A stretch of 64,000 bases of DNA from Robiginitalea aestuariiviva (GTDB lineage: Bacteria > Bacteroidota > Bacteroidia > Flavobacteriales > Flavobacteriaceae): positions 922,240 to 986,239 of the forward strand of contig NZ_JARPUQ010000002.1 in assembly GCF_029537735.1 (NCBI RefSeq), read 5' to 3'. A program made the position numbers and the translations under genes. Positions within the stretch are counted from its first letter, which is position 1. Each line of letters starts with the position of its first letter. The notes beneath the pieces are model-generated. The model worked only from the letters and a program-made list of their open reading frames with translations, did no database searches and had not been told where the DNA came from. Below, piece by piece: positions 44,481-56,471 of the stretch.

Positions 44481-46727
44481 CTAACTTAATTTCCTTAGGA
44501 TTCCATCCAGTTTTTCGACCAACTCCCCTGCATTGGCCCGGGAAAAGGGTAAGGGGGGCTTTATTTTTAAAACATTGTCATCAGGCCCGTCCGTGCCAAT
44601 CAGGACCTGTTGCTCCCGGAGTTCGTTCTTCAGGGCCCTGGCAAGGTTGGTTGCGGGACGCCCATCCGGTTGCAGGCATTCTACGCCCAGAAACAAACCC
44701 TGGCCCCGTACGTTTGCCAGAACCGGGTACCTTTGCTGCAGGCCCTGGAGTTCCTGAATAAGGAAGGCTCCGACCCCTGCCGCGTGCTCCGGCAATCTTT
44801 CCGCTTCGAGGACATCCAACACAGCCAACCCAACAGCACAGGACACCGGGTTACCCCCAAAGGAGCTGAAGAATTCTGGGCCGGACGCAAAGGCCTCTGC
44901 CACCGCCTGGGTACACACCACGGCCCCGAGGGGGTGGCCATTGCCCATAGGTTTGCCCAGGATCACCATATCCGGTGTCACGCCGTATTGCTCAAATCCC
45001 CAGAAATACTTACCCAGGCGCCCGAACCCAACTTGTACCTCATCGCTGATGCAGAGTCCGCCCTGCCGCCTAACTTCCGGATAGATGGCCTCCAGGTAGC
45101 CCTGGGGCAGGGGTACCTGCCCGCCACAACCCATGATGGGTTCGGCCAGAAAGGCAGCCAGGTCCGTGCCGTGGGTTATGGCCGTTTCCAAGGCCGGGGC
45201 TGCAAAGGCATTCCCGGCTTCCCCTGTGTCCGGGTAGCTGGACCCGAAGGCTTTCGGCATAGGGCAAAGCAGGGTATTCGGATAAGCCTGTCCCGGCTGG
45301 TGTTTGTAATGGCTTACCGCAATAGCAGCCTCCGTATTCCCGTGGTATCCGTATTCCAGGGCCATGATTTTGCGTTTTCCTGTAACATGGCGGGCCAGCC
45401 TTAGGGCCAGGTCTGTGGCAGCGCTTCCGGAATTCACAAGAAATACCCTGCTGAGTTCCGGCGGGAAGGTTGCCAGCAGTTTTTCAGCATAGTCCAGCAA
45501 AACGTCGTAGTGGTAACGCGTATTGGTGTTCAGTTTTCGCATGGCAGCGGCACCGCAGGCCACAACTTCCGGGTGGCAGTGTCCTACCAGCATGATATTG
45601 TTATAGGCGTCCAGAAAGGTGGTGCCATCCTGCGCATACATATATTGCAAGGCTGCCCGTTCCATAATGATGGGCCGCTTGTAACTCAGGCTCAGAGACG
45701 GGCTCAGCAGGTTTTTCCTGCGTCGGGCAAAGGTGTCCGGGTCTGTGGTGTGGGACACCGGCAGTTGCAGGGCCTTGCGGAAGCTGCGTCGGGCCTGTTC
45801 CGGCGAAATGCGCACCCATTGCTGCAGCAATTGCCGGGCGGCTGTTTCGCTAATGGCCACATAATCGGATTCCGGACGCAGTTTAGCGGCATGGGCGCTT
45901 TGACACAGGCTCATACAAAGGCGGGCAGCCACCAGGTAATACAACAGGTCTGCCTCCGTTTCCTCCAGTGCCGTGATGGAGCGGTAACCGCACAGCACCT
46001 GGCTGGCGGCCTCCAGGGGAGCTTCCTTAGTCATCAGGGCATAGGTCAACCCTACAGCCAGGTCCCCGGCCAGCCAGGAATAGGTGGCATCCCCAAAGTC
46101 GATCAGGCCCCTAGCACCGCCATCACCAACCAGCAGGTTCCAGTCGTTGGCATCGTTGTGGATAAATCCCTTCCGCAGCTTATACTGTAGGGGTAATACC
46201 TGGGCACGGAATTGCTGGGCAAAATAAGCAATGAGCGTGCGTATGCGCGGGTCTGATACTTCCGGCAGGTACTCCAGGCTCAGGGAAAGGTGCTGCAGAT
46301 CCCAGGAAGAAGGTTCGGCAGGTGGGCAGACGGCGGTAAAGGTTGCAGCCCGCAAGGCAGACACCCCAAGCAGGGCGCCTACGGATTCGAGAAGCACGGG
46401 CGTGTGCGATACTTCCGCCAGGAAATCCCCTTCCAGGAATTCCAGCAGGCGGCATATGCAGCCATCCCTTTTGAAATGGTTGGCCCCCTGCCGGGTTTGC
46501 AGGGTTTTGGGAAAAGTAAACCGGGGCGCCTGGGCATAATGGGCCATCAAGTCTGCCTCCAGGTCAATACGCGCCTCACATCCGGGCCGCTCCCGATGTT
46601 CCTTATAGATCCACCGACCCTGGGGGCCTTCCAGGAGGAAGGTGCGGTCTTCGTACCCTTCCAGGGGTTTTAAGCGAGAGGCGGTTATGCCATAATGGTG
46701 GGCAATGGCCTTAAATACATCCTGCAT
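44481..46727 (-). CDS. fused amino-alcohol kinase and class III PLP phospho-lyase/aminotransferase
   Basis: A 748-residue two-domain protein. Residues about 1-340 form an aminoglycoside-phosphotransferase-like kinase with the catalytic loop FIHNDANDWNLL (about residue 188) and the metal-binding LIDFGD. Residues about 350-748 form a class III aminotransferase with SDEVQVGFGRLGKYFWGFE and the PLP lysine in LGKPMGNGHPLGA (about residue 592). GKPMGNGHP is the signature of the AGXT2L ethanolamine-phosphate/phosphohydroxylysine phospho-lyases, and the kinase resembles hydroxylysine kinase. The fusion therefore likely phosphorylates an amino alcohol, then removes ammonia and phosphate to make an aldehyde. 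The substrate is unproven. It lies 92 bases after the E1 gene read leftward. Confidence 0.88.
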   Translation of the reverse strand: MQDVFKAIAHHYGITASRLKPLEGYEDRTFLLEGPQGRWIYKEHRERPGCEARIDLEADLMAHYAQAPRFTFPKTLQTRQGANHFKRDGCICRLLEFLEGDFLAEVSHTPVLLESVGALLGVSALRAATFTAVCPPAEPSSWDLQHLSLSLEYLPEVSDPRIRTLIAYFAQQFRAQVLPLQYKLRKGFIHNDANDWNLLVGDGGARGLIDFGDATYSWLAGDLAVGLTYALMTKEAPLEAASQVLCGYRSITALEETEADLLYYLVAARLCMSLCQSAHAAKLRPESDYVAISETAARQLLQQWVRISPEQARRSFRKALQLPVSHTTDPDTFARRRKNLLSPSLSLSYKRPIIMERAALQYMYAQDGTTFLDAYNNIMLVGHCHPEVVACGAAAMRKLNTNTRYHYDVLLDYAEKLLATFPPELSRVFLVNSGSAATDLALRLARHVTGKRKIMALEYGYHGNTEAAIAVSHYKHQPGQAYPNTLLCPMPKAFGSSYPDTGEAGNAFAAPALETAITHGTDLAAFLAEPIMGCGGQVPLPQGYLEAIYPEVRRQGGLCISDEVQVGFGRLGKYFWGFEQYGVTPDMVILGKPMGNGHPLGAVVCTQAVAEAFASGPEFFSSFGGNPVSCAVGLAVLDVLEAERLPEHAAGVGAFLIQELQGLQQRYPVLANVRGQGLFLGVECLQPDGRPATNLARALKNELREQQVLIGTDGPDDNVLKIKPPLPFSRANAGELVEKLDGILRKLS

Positions 46728-46819
46728 TCCGTTGCGCTTTGCTGGTAAACTTAACTAAAATCCGCAAGCGGGGAATGCCCTTCAGGCAACCTTAAGGGAT
46801 GGCGCTTTTAGGCCGGGTA

Positions 46820-49228
46820 TTACAGGGGCGGGTAGTGGGAGGGATCGGTTTCGCTCAGGATGGCATAGACCTTTTCGAAAACGTCCTCGGTGTTGGGTTT
46901 GGAAAAATAGTCTCCGTCGCTGGCATAGGCCGGGCGGTGGGCATGGGCCGTGAGTGTTTGGGGGGGCGAATCCAGAAAACGGTAGGCGCCCTGCACCTCC
47001 ACAATCTGTTGCAGCAGGTAGGCGGCACATCCCCCGGGCACATCTTCGTCCACCACCAACAGGCGGTTGGTCTTCTCCACGCTTTTTACCACCTGGTGGT
47101 CCAGGTCGAAAGGCAGGAGGGACTGGGCATCGATCACCTCGGCGGAAATACCCACCTCTTCCAACTCCTGGGCTGCCTGCAGGACTACCCTGAGGGTAGA
47201 ACCATAGGACACGATGGTGATATCCCGGCCTTCGCGGAGCGTTTCCACCTTCCCGATGGGGGTACAGAGCTCACCCAGGTTGGTGGGTACGGGCTCCTTC
47301 AGGCGGTAGCCGTTCAGGCTTTCCACGATCAGCGCCGGTTCGTCACTTTTCATCAGGGTATTGTAGAATCCGGCAGCCCGGGTCATGTCCCGGGGCACCA
47401 GAATGTACATCCCTCGAAGTAAGTGGATCAGCCCGCCCATCTGGGATCCGGAGTGCCAGATGCCTTCCAGGCGGTGCCCCCGGGTACGTACAATCAGGGG
47501 CGCCTTTTGTTTGCCCACGGTGCGGTAGAGCAGGGTAGCCAGGTCGTCGCTCAGGGTTTGCAAGCCGTAAAGCACATAATCCAGATACTGGATTTCGGCA
47601 ATGGGCCTGAGCCCGCGAAGGGCCATCCCGATCCCCTGGCCAATTATGGTGGTCTCCCGGATCCCGGTATCGGCTATCCTAAGCGGACCGTATTTTTTTT
47701 GCAATCCTTCCAGGCCCTGATTTACGTCCCCGATGGCCCCGCTGTCTTCTCCAAAAATTACGGCTTCGGGGTGGCGCGTGAACAACAAATCAAAATTGTC
47801 CCTCAGGATCACCCGCCCGTCCACCAATTCCGGATCCTCCGGGTATTGGGGGGGCACGCCGGTAATATTGGTGGCCTTGTTGGGCAATTCGGAATAAAGG
47901 TGGGAGCTGTAGTGGGGCTGGTTTTCCGCCATAAAGGCATCAATCCAGGCTTTGAGGGCCGTTTTCTGGGGGTGGTCTTCCCCGATCAGATACCGTATGG
48001 CCTTGCGCGCCTTGGAGACCAGGTCCCGCTTCAGGGGTTCTTCCACGGCAATCAAGTCGTTTTTGATGCGGGAAATAAATGCCTTGTTGGGACTGGTCTG
48101 AGCAGCGGCTTCCAGCAATCCCTGTAATTCTTTTTTATGTTGCAGGTGCGGCCCCAGGAATTCGGCCCAGGCGTCTTTCTTGGCGGCCCGTACCTCTCGT
48201 TTTACTTCTTTTTCCAGGGCGGAGAGTTCCTCTTCTGAAATAATCTGGTTGGCCAGGATCCACTCCCGGAATTTAAGATTGCAGTCGTGCTGCCGTTCCC
48301 ACTCCAAACGCTTTTCGGTTTTGTAACGCTCATGGGAGCCCGAAGTGCTGTGCCCCTGGGGCTGGGTGAGTTCGGTCACGTGGATCAGCACGGGCACATG
48401 CTCTTCCCGGGCAATATCCCCGGCATTTTCGAAGGTGTGGATCAGGGCGGTATAATCCCAGCCATTGACCCGGAAAATTTCGTAACCGCTTTCCGTTTCC
48501 GTACGGCGGAACCCTTTTAGGATCTCCGAAATGTTTTCTTTGGTGGTCTGATATTTTGCAGGAACGGAAATACCATAGGCATCATCCCAGATACTGATTA
48601 CCATGGGAACCTGCAGAACGCCTGCGGCATTGATGGTTTCAAAGAAATGCCCCTCACTGGTGGAAGCATTTCCGATGGTACCCCAGGCCACCTCATTTCC
48701 GTTTACAGAAAAGCCTTCGGATGGGATATCCTTCAGGTTGCGATACAGCTTGGATGCCTGGGCCAAACCCAGCAGGCGGGGCATTTGCCCGGCTGTGGGG
48801 GAGATGTCGGGGCTGCTGTTGGGTTGCTGGGTGAGGTCTTTCCAGCTGCCGTCTTCATTCAGGCTGTAGGTGCCAAAGTGGCCGCCCATCTGCCGTCCTG
48901 CACTCATAGGTTCCAGGGCAATGTCTGTGGTGGCGTATAAACCGTGGAAGAAATCCTTGGCTGTAAGGAGCCCCAGCGCCATCATAAAGGTCTGGTCCCT
49001 GTAATACCCGCTGCGGAAATCCCCATTTCTGAAGGCGCGGGCCATAGCCAGTTGGGGCAGTTCCTTCCCATCGCCGAAAATCCCGAATTTGGCCTTGCCG
49101 GTGAGGACTTCCCGACGGCCTAAGAGACTGCATTCCCGACTTAGGACGGCTACCCTGTAATCCTTCAGGATTTGGTCTTTGAAATCTTTGAAAGAGATGT
49201 CTTTTTCGGGATCCAGATGAACTTCCAT
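46820..49228 (-). CDS. fused E1 alpha/beta subunit of a 2-oxoacid (branched-chain or pyruvate-type) dehydrogenase
   Basis: TPP-dependent decarboxylase that passes acyl groups to lipoyl-E2. The 802 residues join an alpha half (with VAWGTIGNASTSEGHFFETINAAG and SIWDDAYGISVPAKYQ, the TPP site) and a beta half starting near residue 450 (FGEDSGAIGDVNQGLEGLQ; AEIQYLDYVLYGLQTLSDDLATLLYRT; VDEDVPGGCAAYLLQQIVE). Fusion of the two halves is usual for one Bacteroidota E1 family. No E2 gene is adjacent; lpdA is at the left edge of the window. Whether it uses branched-chain 2-oxo acids or pyruvate cannot be settled here. Confidence 0.92.
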   Translation of the reverse strand: MEVHLDPEKDISFKDFKDQILKDYRVAVLSRECSLLGRREVLTGKAKFGIFGDGKELPQLAMARAFRNGDFRSGYYRDQTFMMALGLLTAKDFFHGLYATTDIALEPMSAGRQMGGHFGTYSLNEDGSWKDLTQQPNSSPDISPTAGQMPRLLGLAQASKLYRNLKDIPSEGFSVNGNEVAWGTIGNASTSEGHFFETINAAGVLQVPMVISIWDDAYGISVPAKYQTTKENISEILKGFRRTETESGYEIFRVNGWDYTALIHTFENAGDIAREEHVPVLIHVTELTQPQGHSTSGSHERYKTEKRLEWERQHDCNLKFREWILANQIISEEELSALEKEVKREVRAAKKDAWAEFLGPHLQHKKELQGLLEAAAQTSPNKAFISRIKNDLIAVEEPLKRDLVSKARKAIRYLIGEDHPQKTALKAWIDAFMAENQPHYSSHLYSELPNKATNITGVPPQYPEDPELVDGRVILRDNFDLLFTRHPEAVIFGEDSGAIGDVNQGLEGLQKKYGPLRIADTGIRETTIIGQGIGMALRGLRPIAEIQYLDYVLYGLQTLSDDLATLLYRTVGKQKAPLIVRTRGHRLEGIWHSGSQMGGLIHLLRGMYILVPRDMTRAAGFYNTLMKSDEPALIVESLNGYRLKEPVPTNLGELCTPIGKVETLREGRDITIVSYGSTLRVVLQAAQELEEVGISAEVIDAQSLLPFDLDHQVVKSVEKTNRLLVVDEDVPGGCAAYLLQQIVEVQGAYRFLDSPPQTLTAHAHRPAYASDGDYFSKPNTEDVFEKVYAILSETDPSHYPPL

Positions 49229-49249
49229 AGGTGTGCAGTGGGATTGTCG

Positions 49250-49280
49250 CGAAGGTACAACTTCTCCTACTTTTTTGCAA
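49250..49280 (-). promoter_or_regulatory. promoter of the E1 fusion gene
   Basis: On the minus strand TTG (49280-49278), a 20-base spacer and TACCTTCG (49257-49250) fit the TTG/TAnnTTTG pattern with one mismatch. The start codon at 49228 lies about 20 bases downstream. Confidence 0.5.
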
Positions 49281-49384
49281 TGGAAATCCGCAAATAAATT
49301 GGATTATTCACAAAATATCATTAAAAATAGGCGGATATATTGCGTATATAACAAAATAAACTCAAAATATTGCGAAAAATATAA

Positions 49385-52231
49385 CTAAAACCACTTCCGG
49401 GTAAACAATCCCGTTAAGGTCTTGGGGCTGATGGTGATAATGAAGCGGATGCGTTCCCCGTAGTTAGGCGCTGCAATTTCCCACCCCAGGTTGGAATGCA
49501 GGGGGAAATAGAGTTCGAAATAATCCGTAACCAGGTTCAGCCGGATGCCGGAATCGTAAACGAATTGCGGATTGGCGCCCCGGTTTCGAATAAAACCGAT
49601 GTCTCCGTACAGTTCAAACCACCGCCAGAGGTTAAAGCTGGCGTTGCCCGTTACCATCCAGGAATTGGCGTAGGGCTGGGGGAGTTTGGATTTAAAACCA
49701 CCTTCGGCAATGATGATCTGCTGGCTCATGAGTCCGGAATCTTCGGAGCGCCCCAAAAAATTATAATCAAAGAGATAATCCGTGGGCCGGTCCAGGGCAA
49801 AACTAAAATAATCGGACTGCGTCTTGTTGCGCAGGAAAGCCCCGGCAAAGAGCCGTAAGTTCAGCTGGCGGTTATTGTCGAAAAGCTTTCGGTATTCTGC
49901 ATTGAGGGAAAGCTTGGTGAAGTCCGGGGCATGCTGAGCATCTGCAAACCCAGAAAAGTAATCTATAATATGGTTTTTCAGGTAGTTGAACCTCAAATTC
50001 AACACGCTGTAATCCGGGTCCGTTTCCAGGTCGCCTATGGCCGGGTCAATGGTCCGGAATACGTTGACATAGCGCAGCAGCAGGCTTGAGCGGGTATTGG
50101 AGATCAGGTCGTCCGGACGCCATCCCAGCAGGATGGAAGGCGTAAGGGTTGAATAACGGGAATTTTCTGCAAAATGGTAGGAAGACCCGTTAAAGGAATA
50201 CCGCGTAAGGTAAAAGCCCGTTTTTCGGTGGAATTGCTGGTAACTCAGCCGGCCATATCCCACCAGGGCGCTTTCCTTGGTGGCATAGGTGGGGGCAAAA
50301 TCGAAGACAAAGGGCCGCTGCAGCAGGGTTTTGTTGGTCAGGCGGATGCCCGGGGTAATCCCATCGTACAGGTTGTAATTCGCCACGGGCACCCAGAAGA
50401 CCTGGTTGTAATATGGATTTTCGGAATCCCGGAAGAACTGCAGTTTCAGTTTCCGGTTGCCGGAGAAGAACCCGCCCAGGGTTTTCCAGTTGTCCCGCTG
50501 GTTGAATTCCGGGATGGTTTGGTCGTAATTCAGCACCAGCCGGCGTTCGCCTTGCTGTGGGATGGTAAAGGTTTTGGTGTTTTGGAATCCCTTAAACCAG
50601 TATTGGGATACCACGGAATCCCGGTCTATTCCGAAGAGGGAGATGGGTACTTCGGCCCCGGTCTTGTTTTTCAGGGTCACCCGCAGGGAGTCCTCCGTTT
50701 TTTCTATGCGCCTGATCTTGTAATCGATCTGCTTGCTGGTGGTCACATAAGTGTCGAAGAACCAGTGGACGTCTTTCCCGGCATGGGTGAGGATCAGGTG
50801 TTCAAAGTCTTCCGGATGAGCGGCCTTTAATTTAAAGGTTTCATAGAAGATCTTGATCGCCCGGTTAATCCCATTGGATCCGGCGTAGCGCCCCAGATAG
50901 GCCAGCCCCAGCCCGGCCTTGTAGGTGTTGGCGATCTTCTGGTTGAACTTGATCAGCGAATCGTTGGGGGTGTCCAGGGCCTGGTCCAGGTTCCGCCGCG
51001 CCGAGATCATATAGAGGAAGGGGTACTGCTCGTTGAACTGCATGCGCGAAAGGTGGAAGCCCCGAAGCAACCACCAGTCCGAGAGTTTGCCCAGGAGTTT
51101 CTGATCCGGATAAAAGGTTTCTACATAGCGGATCATCAGGTAATTGACAATGGCGTCGCTGATCCATTTGTCCTGGCGCGGGTTTAAAAAGATGGATTCC
51201 CGCATATAGCTGATCAGGGCGGTCTTCAGGAATTTCATCTCAAACTGAAACTGCTCTTCATACGGGCGTATGAAGGAGGGGAGCTGGTTGAGGCCGTAGA
51301 GCGGATTTTTGTTAAAGTCGATTTCGCTTACCAGGAGTTGCTCATAGGGGAAGTCCCCCAGGTTTTCATGGATAAAACGGGAAATGCGGTCTATGGATAC
51401 CCCCTGCAGGACTTCGTTGTACCGTGGGGACTGAATGTCTGTAATGATCAGCAGGAAGGGGGTCAGGTGCTTCTGGAAGGGGCGCTGCGCATTCAGGATG
51501 ATGTCGCAATTCTTGCGTTGAACCCCCCGCAGGGTGGCCAGTTGCCGCCCGGGCAGCGGCCTGAGGCTGTAATCCACGTAATTGGTTCCCAGATAAAGGG
51601 AATCCGGGAAGTTCAGGTCGATGCGGGTATCGGCAATATCGGTATAGAGGTCTTCCAGGTTCTTATTGGAATACAGGTGCCATTGCCCGTCTTCGTACAC
51701 GGCCGGGGTCAGGTACCAGTCTTTCAGGTAATAGCTTCCGTTGGGGCTGTAGCCGTATGGAGTGTATCGGTTGGGGGGAAGTTTTACGGTGTAGGTAATA
51801 AACAGGCGGGTGGAATCTCCCGGGGCGAGAGGGGTTCCCAGGTCAAAACGCACCACGTCCTTGCCTTCAGTGCGTTCCCATCGCAGCCCGCGGTACACCT
51901 GGTCCACCACGCTCAGGATTTGGGTGGCCCCGCGTTCTTCGGCCTTGGCCAGATGGAGGGATTTCTTGAATTCCTCTGCAAAGCGTTTGGCCAGGGCCGT
52001 GCCTTTGTGCGAGTAGGCGTTGTTCCAGTCGTTAAAATAGAGTTCCGGGAGGGTGTCCCGGGAGGCATTGATATAGGTGAATTCCTGCTGGATTTCCAGG
52101 GTCTGGGATTCTTCCACCAGGTTTACCTTCATGATGTTGCGGTGTTGGGCCCGGGCGCACAGGCATGCCCCGGCCACCATAAGGGCAGCCAGTAGGCGGG
52201 GGGTCCGGGATATGTACCGCAGCAATCCCAC
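49385..52231 (-). CDS. M1-peptidase-like domain without zinc ligands, fused to an outer-membrane beta-barrel
   Basis: A 948-residue exported protein. The first half follows the M1 aminopeptidase layout (LVEESQTLEIQQEFTYINASRDTLPELYFNDW; later SIFLNPRQDKWISDAIVNYLMIRYVETF), but the HExxH and following EG motif are replaced, so no zinc site remains. The second half, from about residue 590, is rich in alternating aromatic strands and ends RIRFIITISPKTLTGLFTRKWF, a C-terminal aromatic typical of outer-membrane barrels. GTG 52231, 4 bases after the LOG gene stop, begins a signal peptide (LLAALMVAGACLCARAQ) directly; the frame also reaches an ATG at 52279. Function is unknown. Confidence 0.8.
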   Translation of the reverse strand: MGLLRYISRTPRLLAALMVAGACLCARAQHRNIMKVNLVEESQTLEIQQEFTYINASRDTLPELYFNDWNNAYSHKGTALAKRFAEEFKKSLHLAKAEERGATQILSVVDQVYRGLRWERTEGKDVVRFDLGTPLAPGDSTRLFITYTVKLPPNRYTPYGYSPNGSYYLKDWYLTPAVYEDGQWHLYSNKNLEDLYTDIADTRIDLNFPDSLYLGTNYVDYSLRPLPGRQLATLRGVQRKNCDIILNAQRPFQKHLTPFLLIITDIQSPRYNEVLQGVSIDRISRFIHENLGDFPYEQLLVSEIDFNKNPLYGLNQLPSFIRPYEEQFQFEMKFLKTALISYMRESIFLNPRQDKWISDAIVNYLMIRYVETFYPDQKLLGKLSDWWLLRGFHLSRMQFNEQYPFLYMISARRNLDQALDTPNDSLIKFNQKIANTYKAGLGLAYLGRYAGSNGINRAIKIFYETFKLKAAHPEDFEHLILTHAGKDVHWFFDTYVTTSKQIDYKIRRIEKTEDSLRVTLKNKTGAEVPISLFGIDRDSVVSQYWFKGFQNTKTFTIPQQGERRLVLNYDQTIPEFNQRDNWKTLGGFFSGNRKLKLQFFRDSENPYYNQVFWVPVANYNLYDGITPGIRLTNKTLLQRPFVFDFAPTYATKESALVGYGRLSYQQFHRKTGFYLTRYSFNGSSYHFAENSRYSTLTPSILLGWRPDDLISNTRSSLLLRYVNVFRTIDPAIGDLETDPDYSVLNLRFNYLKNHIIDYFSGFADAQHAPDFTKLSLNAEYRKLFDNNRQLNLRLFAGAFLRNKTQSDYFSFALDRPTDYLFDYNFLGRSEDSGLMSQQIIIAEGGFKSKLPQPYANSWMVTGNASFNLWRWFELYGDIGFIRNRGANPQFVYDSGIRLNLVTDYFELYFPLHSNLGWEIAAPNYGERIRFIITISPKTLTGLFTRKWF

Positions 52232-52235
52232 AGAC

Positions 52236-52922
52236 TCAGAAGTTCGGGCTGAGCATATTGCCTTTATAGAACCCGTCAATCACCTGTACCACATCCTCGG
52301 GGCGGTCTACTACATGGATCAGGTCCAGGTCTTCCGGGCTGATATTGCCGGCCTCCAGCATGGTGGCTCGCACCCAGTCCAGTAACCCCATCCAGAACTC
52401 CGTCCCAACCAGTACAATGGGGAAGCGCGCGATCTTTTCGGTCTGGATCAGGGTAATGGCCTCAAAGAGCTCGTCCAGGGTGCCGAAGCCGCCCGGCATC
52501 ACCACAAACCCCTGGGCGTATTTAACAAACATCACCTTACGCACAAAGAAATAATCAAAATCCAGGCTCTTGTCTTCGTCTATGTAGGGGTTGTTGTGCT
52601 GTTCAAAGGGCAGGTCGATGTTCAGACCCACCGAAGTACCTCCGGCCAGTTTGGCTCCCCGGTTCCCGGCCTCCATAATTCCCGGGCCGCCCCCGGTAAT
52701 GATGCCGTACCCGGCCTCTGCCAGTTGGCGGGAAACTTCCACGCACAGCTGGTAGTAGGGGTGGTCCTCCCCGGTGCGGGCAGAGCCGAATATGCTCACG
52801 CAGGGCCCGATCAGGCTCAGGCGTTCATACCCGTTCACAAATTCGCCCATAATCTTGAAGATGGCCCAGGAATCGTTGGTCTTGATTTCATTCCAGCCTT
52901 TGTGGTGCTTTTCTTTTCTCAT
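52236..52922 (-). CDS. LOG family protein (nucleotide 5'-monophosphate phosphoribohydrolase-like)
   Basis: A 228-residue Rossmann-fold enzyme of the TIGR00730/LOG family, which cleaves base from nucleoside monophosphates; plant members activate cytokinins. Seen: VSIFGSARTGEDHPYY, GGGPGIMEAGNRGAKLAGG and the hallmark MPGGFGTLDELFE. The role in flavobacteria is probably nucleotide turnover rather than hormone production; this is inference. It lies just upstream of the M1-like/barrel gene on the same strand, so co-transcription is likely, and 54 bases after the uvrA stop read leftward. Confidence 0.93.
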   Translation of the reverse strand: MRKEKHHKGWNEIKTNDSWAIFKIMGEFVNGYERLSLIGPCVSIFGSARTGEDHPYYQLCVEVSRQLAEAGYGIITGGGPGIMEAGNRGAKLAGGTSVGLNIDLPFEQHNNPYIDEDKSLDFDYFFVRKVMFVKYAQGFVVMPGGFGTLDELFEAITLIQTEKIARFPIVLVGTEFWMGLLDWVRATMLEAGNISPEDLDLIHVVDRPEDVVQVIDGFYKGNMLSPNF

Positions 52923-52976
52923 GTTACTACTAACGGTAAATTCCCGGAAATTTTATTTCCCGGAAGGGTTTTCTTC

Positions 52977-55835
<2,859 letters not shown>

Positions 55836-55943
55836 GGTTGCGAAATTACGATTTTACGCACGAAAAAGGAAGGTGGCTTCCCTTTGCATTTGATTATTCG
55901 CAGCGGTCGATCTAATTTAGGTCCCAAATCAAAAATATACACC

Positions 55944-56471
55944 ATGGAGTTACTTGGAATCGGATCCCGGATCAAACACCCCGATCACGGAAAAGGCGTT
56001 GTGGTTAATGTGAGTTCGCGTCACTACTGGGTGACCTTTATGGATTCCGGCCTGGAAACCATAGACCTGGACGATGAATTTGAAGTGTTGGAATCCCTGC
56101 AGGACGACGTGGATACCGTAAGCTTTTCCGAGGTGGAGACCTCGTTGATCCGGATTCTGAGGAAATGGAGCGATGTCACCAGCCTGGTCCCCCTGGGCGA
56201 TAAATGGAAAGGAGGCACCGTACTCCTTAAACCCGGTGATCCCGGGCTCACGGAAAAGGAGATTCCCATTGACACCTTCTTTCATAAAATTGTGATGGTC
56301 CGGGACCGCCTGCGCGTGCTGGAGCAAAAAATCAATGCCCATGCCCAACTCTCCGATGTGGAGAAGGTGGAAATGCAACAGTACGTGACCCGCATTTACG
56401 GCAGCCTGACGACTTTTAATGTGCTGTTTAAAAATAAAAGTGACCAGTTTATTGGGGAGCGCAGCAAATGA
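55944..56471 (+). CDS. conserved hypothetical protein with N-terminal SH3-like fold
   Basis: A 175-residue protein. The first 50 residues (LLGIGSRIKHPDHGKGVVVNVSSRHYWVTFMDSGLETIDLDDEFEVLE) look like a small beta-barrel of the SH3/KOW or CarD-like type; the rest is helical (SEVETSLIRILRKWSDVT; IVMVRDRLRVLEQKINAHAQLSDVEKVEMQQYVTRIYGSLTTFNVLF). I do not recognise a named family. The longest frame starts far upstream inside antisense uvrA; ATG 55944 gives the clean domain. It is divergent from uvrA and convergent with the DUF4130 gene (stops abut), so it sits inside a repair-gene cluster. A nucleic acid role is inference. Confidence 0.8.
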   Translation: MELLGIGSRIKHPDHGKGVVVNVSSRHYWVTFMDSGLETIDLDDEFEVLESLQDDVDTVSFSEVETSLIRILRKWSDVTSLVPLGDKWKGGTVLLKPGDPGLTEKEIPIDTFFHKIVMVRDRLRVLEQKINAHAQLSDVEKVEMQQYVTRIYGSLTTFNVLFKNKSDQFIGERSK

